Below, piece by piece: positions 27,499 through 36,065 of a stretch of 64,000 nt of DNA. The translations under genes and the position numbers were made by a program. The stretch is from Bacillota bacterium (GTDB lineage: Bacteria > Bacillota > Clostridia > Lachnospirales > Lachnospiraceae). A model generated the notes under the pieces. The model saw nothing but the letters and a program-made list of their open reading frames with translations. It ran no database searches and was not told the DNA's origin. The stretch spans positions 310,001 through 374,000 of the forward strand of contig JAEVYY010000009.1 in the NCBI GenBank assembly GCA_023392535.1, written 5' to 3'. Numbering within the stretch: the first letter of the stretch is position 1; every line of letters begins with the position of its first letter.

Positions 27499-28571
27499 GA
27501 AATCGCCTCCCCCGAAGCTTCCTGATAAACACTGACAGAAGCACTTTTAAAATTACATAATACCCTTTCGCCGTCTGCTCTTACTGCACTGACATCTTTC
27601 GAATACTCATTTAATTGTACTGTTTGTCCACTGTCTAATAAAATTTCGTACTCTATATAATCACCTAAAAATGTAGAGATTTCTATGTTTCCAGGGATTC
27701 CCTCTGTATCCGAGAAAAATAATTGTTCTGGTCTTATTGATATCGTTCCTCTTCCACTATAAGGATTAGCTAACTCTTTTATTAGCTTAAAATCACCATC
27801 TACCATTATTTCTGCTACTTTTTTGTCTATTTGCTTAACTTGGCACGGAATAAAATTAGAGACACCGATAAATCCAGCTACAAAGTTATTTTCAGGGTTT
27901 TTATAAATTTGTTCTGGGGAGCCGACTTGCATAATATTTCCATCTTTCATAACTGCTATACGATCCGATATCGCCAATGCCTCTTCCTGATCATGTGTTA
28001 CATAAATTGTTGTGATTCCCAGTCGCCTTTGCAACTTCTTTATAATGGTTCTCATCTGCACTCTCAATTTTGCATCCAGATTCGACAGGGGTTCATCCAT
28101 CAATAATACACTTGGTTCGATTACAAATGCTCTTGCTAACGCAACTCGCTGTTGTTGTCCTCCTGATAATTCATTTGGCTTTCTGTCTTTTAGCTTCTTT
28201 ATCTGCACTAATTCCAAAGCCTCTTCTACCCTTTTTTTAATTTCATCCTTTGGTACCTTCTTTGCCTTTAACCCATATGCCACATTTTCCTCTACTGTTA
28301 AATGTGGAAATATGGCATAATTTTGAAATACCATCCCAATATCCCTTTTATGTGCTTCCACATGATTAATTATAGTATTATCGAAATAAATAGCACCTCC
28401 ATCTATACTATTGAAACCTGCTATCATGCGGAGTAATGTAGTCTTGCCACATCCCGATGGTCCTAATAGTGTAAAAAATTCGCCGGGCTGAATTTGTAGA
28501 TTAACTTCGTTTAATGCTATAAAATCCCCATATTTTTTTACTGCGTCCTTAATAATTACTGAATGACTCAT
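27474..28571 (-). CDS. ABC transporter ATP-binding protein (FbpC/AfuC/PotA type)
   Basis: This 365-residue ATPase has Walker A GPSGCGKTT, signature LSGGQQQR, Walker B VLLMDEP, and a C-terminal TOBE regulatory domain (ISIRPEQLFF). It energises the fused permease encoded next. ATG 28571 was chosen because AGGAGGT lies nine bases upstream; the longer frame starts inside the preceding stem-loop. It follows the binding-protein gene after a hairpin that probably lowers its expression relative to the receptor. Confidence 0.94.
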   Translation of the reverse strand: MSHSVIIKDAVKKYGDFIALNEVNLQIQPGEFFTLLGPSGCGKTTLLRMIAGFNSIDGGAIYFDNTIINHVEAHKRDIGMVFQNYAIFPHLTVEENVAYGLKAKKVPKDEIKKRVEEALELVQIKKLKDRKPNELSGGQQQRVALARAFVIEPSVLLMDEPLSNLDAKLRVQMRTIIKKLQRRLGITTIYVTHDQEEALAISDRIAVMKDGNIMQVGSPEQIYKNPENNFVAGFIGVSNFIPCQVKQIDKKVAEIMVDGDFKLIKELANPYSGRGTISIRPEQLFFSDTEGIPGNIEISTFLGDYIEYEILLDSGQTVQLNEYSKDVSAVRADGERVLCNFKSASVSVYQEASGEAISCGINVSK

Positions 28572-28596
28572 TGTCTTTCTACCTCCTGATTTAGAA

Positions 28597-28628
28597 AAGG
28601 GGCATTTCATTTGATTGAAATGCCCCTT
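28597..28628. terminator. Intra-operon stem-loop between receptor and ATPase genes
   Basis: Perfect 13-base GC-rich arms (28597-28609 and 28616-28628, core GGGGCATTTCA) with a six-base loop follow the binding-protein gene at 24 bases. Only a short T-run follows on the minus strand, so this is probably a leaky terminator or an mRNA-stabilising hairpin that leaves the receptor message in excess. Confidence 0.75.
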
Positions 28629-28652
28629 CTGCGGGTTGTCTATTAGATTTGC

Positions 28653-29738
28653 CTAATCAACCATAATATCATTAAATTTTTCAATATTCGCTTCTTTTTC
28701 CGTTGCTGCCCAATCAAAGTCATAATCCACAAGTTTAATTTCAGAAAGAGAAGGCATACCCTCAATTACCAGATCATTACGAACAGGTCTCCTGCCCCAA
28801 TCTTTGGATTCTACCTCCTGACATTCTTTTGATGTTATAAAGTCGATAAATAATTTAGCATTTTCTTCATTTGGAGCACCCTTTACCAAGGCAATCCCAT
28901 CTGGTACTGCTGAGGTTCCATCAGAAGGATAGCAATATCCTACCGTGCTATCTTCCGCGTATTGAACCGCTGATTTTTCTAGGGTAAGTCCAACATAGAA
29001 CTCTCCATCTTTTACCATCTTATGGCACTTACCAGAGGAATCCACCATTTTACCATCTAAGTTATCATACAGCTTCTTGATGAAATCCCATCCAGCCTCT
29101 TCCCCTCCATTTGCAAAAATCATAGTGCAAAGTTGTGTATAAGCAGAGCCTGACTTGGAAGGCAAACAATATGCGATTTTACCCTTCCACTTCGGATCGG
29201 TCAGATCTTCCCAGGATGCAGGTGCTTCTAATCCTTCTTTTTCTAATAATTCTTTGTTATAAAAAAGAACCATTGGAAGTGGACTTTCACCAATCCACAA
29301 ATCATCTGCATCTTTATATTCTTCCGCGATTACATCATCATTGGCACATACATATGGCTGAAAATATTCTTTAAATGCTGCTAGTGAATCTGCTCCGCCG
29401 CCCCAAAGAACGTCTGCAATAGGATTGTCCTTTTCTGCCGCTATTCGATTACAGAGTTCTCCTGTACCAGCGGCTACGATTTCAACCTGAATATCCGGAT
29501 ATTTCTCCATAAACATATTCACCCCAGCATTTAGCGGATCCGCGTCATGCGGTGAATAAACAACAACACTTCCTGATGCCTCTGTTGTTGCGGCAGATTC
29601 CTCAGCAGTCTTGGTTGTTACTGTTTCCGAAACCGGCTTTTCATCCTCCGTTGTGCTCTTTGTCTCTTTACTTCCACAAGCGGTTAGTCCAAGTACCAAT
29701 ACTCCCGCGAGTACGATTGATAACACATTTCTTTTCAT
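28653..29738 (-). CDS. ABC transporter substrate-binding lipoprotein (FbpA/AfuA type)
   Basis: This 361-residue protein begins with a lipoprotein signal (VLAGVLVLGLTACGSKE, lipid Cys near 21), a Thr/Glu-rich linker, then the type 2 binding-protein fold (VVVYSPHDADPLNAGVNMF, DVLWGGGADSLAA, WGRRPVRNDL). The tyrosine pair that coordinates iron in FbpA-type proteins is not obvious, which argues against a ferric receptor. It is the first gene of an eight-gene operon with ATPase, permease, phosphatase, mutase and a sensory system, so a phosphorylated sugar is the more likely ligand. Confidence 0.9.
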   Translation of the reverse strand: MKRNVLSIVLAGVLVLGLTACGSKETKSTTEDEKPVSETVTTKTAEESAATTEASGSVVVYSPHDADPLNAGVNMFMEKYPDIQVEIVAAGTGELCNRIAAEKDNPIADVLWGGGADSLAAFKEYFQPYVCANDDVIAEEYKDADDLWIGESPLPMVLFYNKELLEKEGLEAPASWEDLTDPKWKGKIAYCLPSKSGSAYTQLCTMIFANGGEEAGWDFIKKLYDNLDGKMVDSSGKCHKMVKDGEFYVGLTLEKSAVQYAEDSTVGYCYPSDGTSAVPDGIALVKGAPNEENAKLFIDFITSKECQEVESKDWGRRPVRNDLVIEGMPSLSEIKLVDYDFDWAATEKEANIEKFNDIMVD

Positions 29739-29926
29739 ATAACCTCTCCTTTTCCCTAAAAGATTACAAATACCTACTACATTTTAAGTATACTTTCAAT
29801 GTTCTTTCATCACTATATGTGTATTCTGACTTTTCTTTTGTTATTATGTACTTTTTAATTTATTTTTCTATAATTATATTGGTTTCTGCAACTTCTGTCA
29901 TTAATTTGACATTAATAGGCAATAAA

Positions 29927-29960
29927 AAACACCTTTATAGAATTTTTCCAAAAGGTGTTT
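29927..29960 (-). terminator. Terminator of the sigma factor gene
   Basis: Ten-base arms (29927-29936 and 29951-29960, core AAACACCTTT) lie just after the sigma gene's stop codon, with a run of six T on the minus strand. Confidence 0.8.
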
Positions 29961-29966
29961 GCAAAA

Positions 29967-31022
29967 CTATTCTTCTAAATAAGTTTTTAACTTCTTTGAT
30001 TCTCCTTTCATTCGTATTCGTAATAGAGATTTTGCTTCTATCTGACGTACTCGTTCCCTTGTTACATGATATTCTTTTCCTACTTCTTCCAAGGTCCACA
30101 TTCTTCCGTCTTCAAACCCAAATCGTAATCTGAGAATTCTTTCCTCTCTTTCTGTCAGCGAAGATAAAATCGCTTCAATTTCCTTACTTAGGAAAACTTG
30201 TTCGACTGTAGAAAACTGCTCTGGCATACTTCCATCTGGAATGAAATCTTTTAATAATCCGTCCTCTTTATCCCCAATCGGTGTATCCAAAGATATGGTG
30301 TCTGTATATAATTTTACGATTTCTTCTACTTTATTTTCCGATATATTGAGTAGCTCGGCCAATTCTGCATTTGTGGGTTCTTTCCCATTATCAATGAGAA
30401 AATGTCTTGTGACCTTGCTGATCTTATGCATTTGTTCTTTCATATGAACTGGGATACGGATTGTCCTATCCTGATCCGCTATCGCTCTGGTAATTGATTG
30501 TCTGATCCACCACATTGCATAGGTACTGAATTTATACCCCTTGTGATAGTCAAATTTTTCAACTGCTTTCAGCAATCCAATATTCCCTTCTTGTATAAGA
30601 TCCAGTAATGTCATATTGCTTCCGCCCAAATATCTTTTGGCGACACTGACCACTAAACGGAGGTTTGACTTTATCATAAGTTCTTTCGCCGATACTTCTC
30701 CATCTTCCATTTTTTTAGCTGTTTCAATTTCTTGTTCTGCCGTTAATAGTGGTATACTCCCTATTTCCTTTAAATATGTTTTTACGGAGTCTTCGATGAT
30801 ACTATCATCTTCCTGCCCAATATCTTCTTTCATAATTATTTCTTTATCAGAATCAACATCTTCCTTTCTAATAATTATGTTTCCCGTATTGGAATTAACC
30901 AGACCACTTTTCTTTTTTACTTTCATTTTATTATTTTTCTCTTTCACCGCGCCATTTTCCTGTAAGTATCTTTCAGGTAACTCTTTTTCATTATATAACC
31001 ATTCTTGTCTACTTTTATACAT
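29967..31022 (-). CDS. Sigma-70 family RNA polymerase sigma factor, SigA paralogue
   Basis: This 351-residue protein is a full group 1/2 sigma factor lacking region 1.1. Region 1.2 is DSVKTYLKEIGSIPLLTAEQ (about 79-98), region 2 has LLDLIQEGNIGLLKAVEKFD and YKFSTYAMWWIRQSITRAI, and region 4 has TLEEVGKEYHVTRERVRQIE. The -10 and -35 reading helices are near the SigA consensus, so it probably reads SigA-like promoters. The first 78 residues are basic and low in complexity. No clear ribosome site precedes ATG 31022; ATG 30926 is an alternative. It is probably a second, group 2 factor, since the true rpoD usually follows dnaG, which is not here. Confidence 0.9.
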   Translation of the reverse strand: MYKSRQEWLYNEKELPERYLQENGAVKEKNNKMKVKKKSGLVNSNTGNIIIRKEDVDSDKEIIMKEDIGQEDDSIIEDSVKTYLKEIGSIPLLTAEQEIETAKKMEDGEVSAKELMIKSNLRLVVSVAKRYLGGSNMTLLDLIQEGNIGLLKAVEKFDYHKGYKFSTYAMWWIRQSITRAIADQDRTIRIPVHMKEQMHKISKVTRHFLIDNGKEPTNAELAELLNISENKVEEIVKLYTDTISLDTPIGDKEDGLLKDFIPDGSMPEQFSTVEQVFLSKEIEAILSSLTEREERILRLRFGFEDGRMWTLEEVGKEYHVTRERVRQIEAKSLLRIRMKGESKKLKTYLEE

Positions 31023-31034
31023 TTAATAACTGAA

Positions 31035-31067
31035 AAAATCCCACAAGCATATAATATGTGGGATTTT
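31035..31067 (-). terminator. Terminator of the oadB operon
   Basis: Eleven-base perfect arms (31035-31045 and 31057-31067, core AATCCCACA), followed by six T on the minus strand, sit 13 bases after the oadB stop codon. Confidence 0.85.
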
Positions 31068-31079
31068 CGCTGTATTTTT

Positions 31080-32279
31080 TTATTGTAAAAGTGTGATATA
31101 AATACCAGTCAGGATGGCAGTCGTTATAACTCCACAGATATTTGCACCTAGCGCATACTCTAATATGAAAGAAGCCATATTTACCTTCTGCACTTCCTTT
31201 TGTGCTACTTTAGCAGTAGACGGAACACAGGAAACTCCTGCAATCCCAATGACAGGATTAAAGTTTTTCCCTCTCAAAAAGTAAATCACATAACCACCTA
31301 AGAGTCCTCCTATACCAGAGAGCAACAACGCAAGCATCCCAAGTACTAAAAGTTTAAGAACAACTGGATTTAATAAGGTACTGGCATCACATAAAACACC
31401 AAGCATCAATCCCAAGAAAAATGTTGCAAAATATAAAAAACCATCTTCTATTAATCTCACATATTTCGTGATCCCCGCTTCTCTTACTGCAATTCCTAAG
31501 AAAAAGCTTAAGAACAATGGAGCAGCAACTGGGAATAACAGACATAATATAGCATTCGCAATAACGGCAAAGATCAGCTTTTCATTGGATGTTATCGTAG
31601 TTTTATGTTTTTTATCAATAACTACTTTTCCTCTTAATTCCTTCGGTACCATAAACTTTATCAAATATGGATATCCACCATACGTTAAGCTTAAGTATAA
31701 ATAAGCGACGATAGAAATTGGAACAAAATATTCTGGTGCTAATTTTAAAGATGCAAACAATACCATAGGCCCATCCGCGCCACCAATGATAGATACTGCT
31801 GCCGCCGCACCATCTGACAATCCCATGAGCTTTGCGATCGGATATGTGGCGATCGTTCCTAGTTCGGCAAATAACGCTATTGTCATACTAATAAATGGAT
31901 GTGCCAAGACATAACCAATATCACATAAAATTCCAATCCCCATAAATACTAAGCACGCTATCAGACCGTTACTGAATGTCAGAGTGTAGATCGGCTGTAA
32001 AAAATCTATTTGCATATATTTCATCAATTCATCTGTTTTTGTCAATAATGGATTTATAATTAAATTACCTATTTCATTATTTTCCATGAAAAGAACACCT
32101 GTATTAATCGCAGACATTCCAAATCCCATCGGGATCATAATCAGTGGTTCCAATGTCCCTTTTTTTCCCAAATAGACCAGTAAAAATCCCAAAAATATTA
32201 AAACGAACCGAAAGACAACAATATTTGGTTCTTGTACAAACATGGTACTAATCCCTTGAAACAAATCTAAAATTCTCAT
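31080..32279 (-). CDS. oadB: Sodium-translocating decarboxylase beta subunit
   Basis: This 399-residue polytopic protein is the membrane carrier subunit of the OadB/MmdB/GcdB family. Key segments are the helical loop GAAAAVSIIGGADGPMVLFA with its Asp in GGADGP, and the late GIAGVSCVPSTAKVAQKE region with the second Na+ site. The enzyme decarboxylates a biotin-bound carboxyl group and exports Na+. The alpha carboxyltransferase and biotin carrier genes are absent from the window. A 41-residue gamma-like subunit is encoded just upstream, and a divergent LysR gene probably controls both. Confidence 0.92.
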   Translation of the reverse strand: MRILDLFQGISTMFVQEPNIVVFRFVLIFLGFLLVYLGKKGTLEPLIMIPMGFGMSAINTGVLFMENNEIGNLIINPLLTKTDELMKYMQIDFLQPIYTLTFSNGLIACLVFMGIGILCDIGYVLAHPFISMTIALFAELGTIATYPIAKLMGLSDGAAAAVSIIGGADGPMVLFASLKLAPEYFVPISIVAYLYLSLTYGGYPYLIKFMVPKELRGKVVIDKKHKTTITSNEKLIFAVIANAILCLLFPVAAPLFLSFFLGIAVREAGITKYVRLIEDGFLYFATFFLGLMLGVLCDASTLLNPVVLKLLVLGMLALLLSGIGGLLGGYVIYFLRGKNFNPVIGIAGVSCVPSTAKVAQKEVQKVNMASFILEYALGANICGVITTAILTGIYITLLQ

Positions 32280-32330
32280 ATAATACCTCTAACCCTTTCG
32301 CTGAATTTATAGTATAATACAAACAGGCTT

Positions 32331-32456
32331 CTATTGTTTGTTCTTTGTAAATACACGAATAGCGGCTAACAATACTTTCATCAAAAATGCAATCCCAAAT
32401 GAAATTGTGGTACCTAATAACATGACTTGAAGCGGTATGCTAAAAATTTCTGACAT
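32331..32456 (-). CDS. OadG-related small membrane subunit
   Basis: This 41-residue frame starts at ATG 32456, six bases after AGGAGAT. It has one transmembrane helix (LQVMLLGTTISFGIAFLMKV) and a basic C-terminal end (RVFTKNKQ), with its polar N-terminus presumably outside. It precedes oadB by 51 bases, as expected of the short OadG-type gamma subunit that anchors and stabilises the decarboxylase complex. The size and placement fit the OadG-related small transporter subunits of Firmicutes. Confidence 0.82.
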   Translation of the reverse strand: MSEIFSIPLQVMLLGTTISFGIAFLMKVLLAAIRVFTKNKQ

Positions 32457-32542
32457 GATTTATCTCCTTTACATAATAATTATAAAACACACACTTAGAT
32501 ACTATCACTTTATATTTTTTATTCAAATACATATTATCAATC

Positions 32543-32564
32543 CATAACATATACAAAAGTTATG
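32543..32564. promoter_or_regulatory. Probable LysR-type operator in the oadB/lysR divergent region
   Basis: The inverted repeat CATAAC-N10-GTTATG (32543-32548 and 32559-32564) lies 27 bases upstream of the LysR start codon, in the region shared with the divergent oadG-oadB operon. Its size and place fit a LysR recognition site used for autorepression and for control of the operon. Confidence 0.5.
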
Positions 32565-32590
32565 CAGATAATATTAGACAGGAGTCATTC

Positions 32591-33538
32591 ATGGATTTAC
32601 ATTATCTTGAGATTTTTAACACAGTAGCGCATTATGAAAGTTATAAAAAGGCAGCCAGTATTCTTCATATCAGCCAGCCAGCTCTCTCCGTTCAAATTAA
32701 AAAGTTGGAAAGCCAAATAGGACTAAAATTATTTGACAAGATTGGAAATAGAATACGTTTAAATGAAAATGGGATCATGCTTCAGGATTATACCAGAAGG
32801 ATATTTAGCATTGTTGATGAACTGGAAAATACAATTTCTGATTCACAGAACTTTATTGGAGGAACGCTCAATATCGGTGGGAGCAATACACCTGGCACCT
32901 ATATTTTACCAGAACTAATCGGTGCATTTAAAAAACTATATCCGGCAGTGAAATTTAACCTTCACATTGGTAATACAGCAGAAATTAGTCATTTGATCAG
33001 CAATGGAACTCTGGATATCGCAATTAACGGGGGAAGCTGTTACTACAACGACTATATTTATGTAGAAGAACTACTCTGTGATAAATTAGTCATTGTTGCC
33101 TCACCACAGAATCCCTATTGTAACTACAAAAACATTAGTAAAAAGGACATTAAAAATATGGACTTTGTAGTTCATAAAACGGATTCACAATTATATACCT
33201 ACTATAAGAACTATATCAGTGAAATGAATATTCCCGAACGTATTAACATGTATTTAGGAAATATAGATGCAATAAAAAGAGCCGTAGGTTCTAACTTGGG
33301 GGTTTCTCTGATTCCTTATGTAGCAGTCAAATTTGAGCTGCAATTTGGGATTTTAAAATTGGTCAATACTACTGGTATCAGACCCAATTATCCCTACAGT
33401 CTAATTTATAATAAAAACAAAGCTCTTTCTAAGACTTCTAAAAAGTTTGTCGAGTTCGTCCGTCACAGTATGCAAGATGGCAATACTAATGGGAAAAAAG
33501 AATTGGATAAAGAAGAGGATGATTTTTTAAGTAGTTAA
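32591..33538 (+). CDS. LysR-family transcriptional regulator
   Basis: This 315-residue regulator has the LysR winged helix (YESYKKAASILHISQPALSVQIKKLE at about 16-41) and a two-lobed effector domain (GGTLNIGGSNTPGTYILPELI, then KRAVGSNLGVSLIPYVAV), the CysB/CbbR-like arrangement. AGGAG lies six bases before the start. It is divergent from the oadG-oadB pair, the usual geometry for a direct regulator, so its effector may be a carboxylic acid of that pathway. Confidence 0.93.
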   Translation: MDLHYLEIFNTVAHYESYKKAASILHISQPALSVQIKKLESQIGLKLFDKIGNRIRLNENGIMLQDYTRRIFSIVDELENTISDSQNFIGGTLNIGGSNTPGTYILPELIGAFKKLYPAVKFNLHIGNTAEISHLISNGTLDIAINGGSCYYNDYIYVEELLCDKLVIVASPQNPYCNYKNISKKDIKNMDFVVHKTDSQLYTYYKNYISEMNIPERINMYLGNIDAIKRAVGSNLGVSLIPYVAVKFELQFGILKLVNTTGIRPNYPYSLIYNKNKALSKTSKKFVEFVRHSMQDGNTNGKKELDKEEDDFLSS

Positions 33539-33554
33539 CACTTAAAAATCATCC
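33517..33554. terminator. Terminator between the LysR and chitinase genes
   Basis: Arms GGATGATTTTTTAAGT (33517-33532) and ACTTAAAAATCATCC (33540-33554) pair with one bulged base. The left arm overlaps the last codons of the LysR gene. It lies between converging genes and can work for both. Confidence 0.7.
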
Positions 33555-33578
33555 CCCTTTTGGTATTGATATAAGGTA

Positions 33579-34748
33579 TTATTTTATGCCATCATAGATT
33601 GTTTTAAGAAGTACTTCTTTCGGATCCTGACTCAATTCCCAAACCATAGCTCCACCTAAATTCTTGGATTTGATATAATCCGTTTTATAGGTAATCGATT
33701 GCGGGTCTTCGTAGGTAATAAAAATAGAACCATCAAATAACCAAGGTACCTTGGATTGCGAATGAAACTGTCTTTTGAATGCAGGTTTTGTTAAATAATT
33801 ATCCACAATCGCCTGATAGCTGATCGAATTGGCACCGGCATATCGCTGATACAACCCATTATTTGTATTCGTTACAGAAGAAAATAGATATCCGTAAAAG
33901 GGTATTCCAAGTACCAGTTTGTCGGCTGGAAAAGAAGCGTCGAGCCATCTATTTACCGCAGAATCCACACTTGCTTTATACTGTGGAGATGCATCAAGAT
34001 TCTCATAAAGAGGTGCATGGAGATCCGAATAGGTATCCCACATTCCATGCAGATCATATGTCATGATCGTTGCATAATCTAGGTATTGTGACAATTTTGT
34101 CAGCTCTACGTTTTTCACATAAGAACTTCCGGCTCCCCCGGCAATCGTAAGAAGGTAATGTTTATTATCAAGTGCTCCCTGCGTATCCAGTTTTTCTCTG
34201 ATTTTTTGAAGAAGCAACGTGAAATTTTGTTTATCTTCCGGACGTTTTGAATTACTATTAAGGCCTCCACTAACAGGGTATTCCCAATCAAGATCAACAC
34301 CATCAAATCCATATTGTTTTATAAATGCTACACAGCTATCTGCGAAAACAGTCCTGGAAGCATCGGTAAGCGCAGCGTCAGAAAATTTACCAGACCAAGT
34401 CCAGCCTCCTACTGAAATCAGTGTTTTTAAATTTGGGTTTGTCTGCTTTAAAGAATTCAAGAGTTTAAAGTTATTTACATCAATATCAGGATATCCTAAT
34501 GTAACCTTTAAATCTGGACTAATATTTGCGAAGGCATAATTGATGTGAGTCAATTTATTCGCATCAATCTGGTTCGGATAATAACCAGAGTACGCTGCCC
34601 ATGCTGCGTAATACCCCACAATTTTTTTTGATGTTGTTTGGGTCGTTGGCATGGCGGCATAAACAACACTATCTGAGAAGCCACTGAAAAGGGTAAAGAA
34701 AATAATGGCTAATGCTAGTACTATTTTTGGAATTGATTTTTTCATCAT
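33579..34748 (-). CDS. Secreted GH18 chitinase
   Basis: This 389-residue protein has a signal peptide (KSIPKIVLALAIIFFTLF, likely cleaved after VVYA) and one GH18 barrel: KIVGYYAAWA, SVGGW, the catalytic DGVDLDWEYP with Glu as acid, IMTYDLHG, and AMVWELSQD. It should hydrolyse beta-1,4-GlcNAc polymers such as chitin. No carbohydrate-binding or LysM domain is present. ATG 34748 was chosen because GGAGG lies five bases upstream. It sits beyond a terminator downstream of the amino-sugar operon and could supply GlcNAc oligomers to it. Confidence 0.93.
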   Translation of the reverse strand: MMKKSIPKIVLALAIIFFTLFSGFSDSVVYAAMPTTQTTSKKIVGYYAAWAAYSGYYPNQIDANKLTHINYAFANISPDLKVTLGYPDIDVNNFKLLNSLKQTNPNLKTLISVGGWTWSGKFSDAALTDASRTVFADSCVAFIKQYGFDGVDLDWEYPVSGGLNSNSKRPEDKQNFTLLLQKIREKLDTQGALDNKHYLLTIAGGAGSSYVKNVELTKLSQYLDYATIMTYDLHGMWDTYSDLHAPLYENLDASPQYKASVDSAVNRWLDASFPADKLVLGIPFYGYLFSSVTNTNNGLYQRYAGANSISYQAIVDNYLTKPAFKRQFHSQSKVPWLFDGSIFITYEDPQSITYKTDYIKSKNLGGAMVWELSQDPKEVLLKTIYDGIK

Positions 34749-34823
34749 TCGTACCTCCCAGTTTTTATAAAGTATAGCATGCTGTATTTTCTTTGAATAG
34801 TTCACAAAATATGGTAAACAAAG

Positions 34824-34857
34824 AACCGCTATGTGATTTTATATTCAAATAGCGGTT
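34824..34857 (-). terminator. Terminator after anmK
   Basis: Nine-base perfect arms (34824-34832 and 34849-34857, AACCGCTAT and its complement) directly follow the anmK stop codon. The T-rich tract beyond it is short, so some read-through into the chitinase gene is possible. Confidence 0.7.
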
Positions 34858-34861
34858 GTTT

Positions 34862-36046
34862 TTATTGTGTTAGTTTCCCCATAACGACTTTATGTTTAGC
34901 ACCTGTTGCAGAGGGTATATTATTGGAAATACCATAGATCGTCTCATTTGCAAGAATAGCAAATGCAATTGCTTCTTTCGCATTACTATTCATTCCCAAT
35001 TCTTCATTTGTCATTACCTTACAATGTGAAAGACAACTTTTAATAAACTGTAAAAGTGTCCTGTTTTGACTTCCACCACCCCCTATGATCAGGCATTCCG
35101 GCATTTCCGGCAAATGATTTATAACACTTGATTCGATTGATTTTGCAGTGAACATCGTCGTAGTTGCTATGCAATCTTCTAAAGATATGTTTCTTATTGC
35201 TATTTGCTGTAAAATTTCAGATACAAATCCTTCTCCGTAATGTTCCCGTCCCGTTGTCTTGGGTGGAGCATTATGGATATACTTATCTTGTAACAGCCAT
35301 GCCAAAAGCTCCGGCTGTACCTTTCCTTTCGCCGCAATCTTTCCACCTTCATCATATGTTTTTCGATTGTTTGTATAGATAGCTGTCAACGCATCCATAA
35401 TCATATTGCCCGGACCGGTATCAAATGCAAGAATTTTATCTCTATCTCCATTTGCAGGTAAATAAGTAATATTGCCGATTCCTCCTATATTCTGTAATGC
35501 AATATTTTTACCACTTTCACTATATAATAGATATTCCGTATAAGGAACCAATGGCGCTCCCAATCCTCCTGCGGCCATATCACGTACACGAAAATCCGAG
35601 ATCACAGGACATTTTATTCGCTCACTGATTATGGCAGCTTCTCCTATCTGAAAAGTGGAATGAATCCGATGCCCAAAATAGATTTCCTCTTGTGGTTGAT
35701 GATATATCGTATGTCCATGACTTCCTATATAATCGACCTTCTCTATTGGCATATCTCCCTTTTTGCATACTTCGGCACAAGCTTCTGCGAAAAGATGCCC
35801 CAATAAAATATTAGCTTTGGATATCTCATAACTGCCGCCATAACTCCCCGACGCGATCCGTAACAACAGGTTCCGCAGCTCCTCCTCATACGGGATGGTT
35901 AAAAAGTTCAATAAAGTTACCTTGGTATCAATTCCATATCCTTTAATCATAACCAGCGCGGCATCCACACCATCGGTGCAGGTGCCGCTCATCAACCCTA
36001 TTACGACATGATTTTTCCTTTCCAATAACTGATGCCATCCATTCAT
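34862..36046 (-). CDS. anmK: Anhydro-N-acetylmuramic acid kinase
   Basis: This 394-residue cytoplasmic kinase opens the 1,6-anhydro ring of anhMurNAc and phosphorylates it to MurNAc-6-P, the substrate of MurQ. It has the family P-loop GLMSGTCTDGVDAALV (18-33), DFRVRDMAAGGLGAPLVPY and LQNIGGIGNITYLP, and the length is normal. GGAG lies seven bases before the ATG. AnhMurNAc arises from lytic transglycosylases, mostly of Gram-negative bacteria. Its presence here suggests scavenging of foreign wall debris. It closes the murR-murQ operon. Confidence 0.95.
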   Translation of the reverse strand: MNGWHQLLERKNHVVIGLMSGTCTDGVDAALVMIKGYGIDTKVTLLNFLTIPYEEELRNLLLRIASGSYGGSYEISKANILLGHLFAEACAEVCKKGDMPIEKVDYIGSHGHTIYHQPQEEIYFGHRIHSTFQIGEAAIISERIKCPVISDFRVRDMAAGGLGAPLVPYTEYLLYSESGKNIALQNIGGIGNITYLPANGDRDKILAFDTGPGNMIMDALTAIYTNNRKTYDEGGKIAAKGKVQPELLAWLLQDKYIHNAPPKTTGREHYGEGFVSEILQQIAIRNISLEDCIATTTMFTAKSIESSVINHLPEMPECLIIGGGGSQNRTLLQFIKSCLSHCKVMTNEELGMNSNAKEAIAFAILANETIYGISNNIPSATGAKHKVVMGKLTQ

Positions 36047-36065
36047 TCAAGAACTCCTCTCTTTT

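Noticed and set aside
20493..29738. Iron(III) ABC transporter with iron-responsive two-component system
   Set aside because: The protein families allow it, but the phosphatase and phosphohexomutase genes inside the operon and the lack of a visible tyrosine pair in the receptor fit sugar phosphates better.
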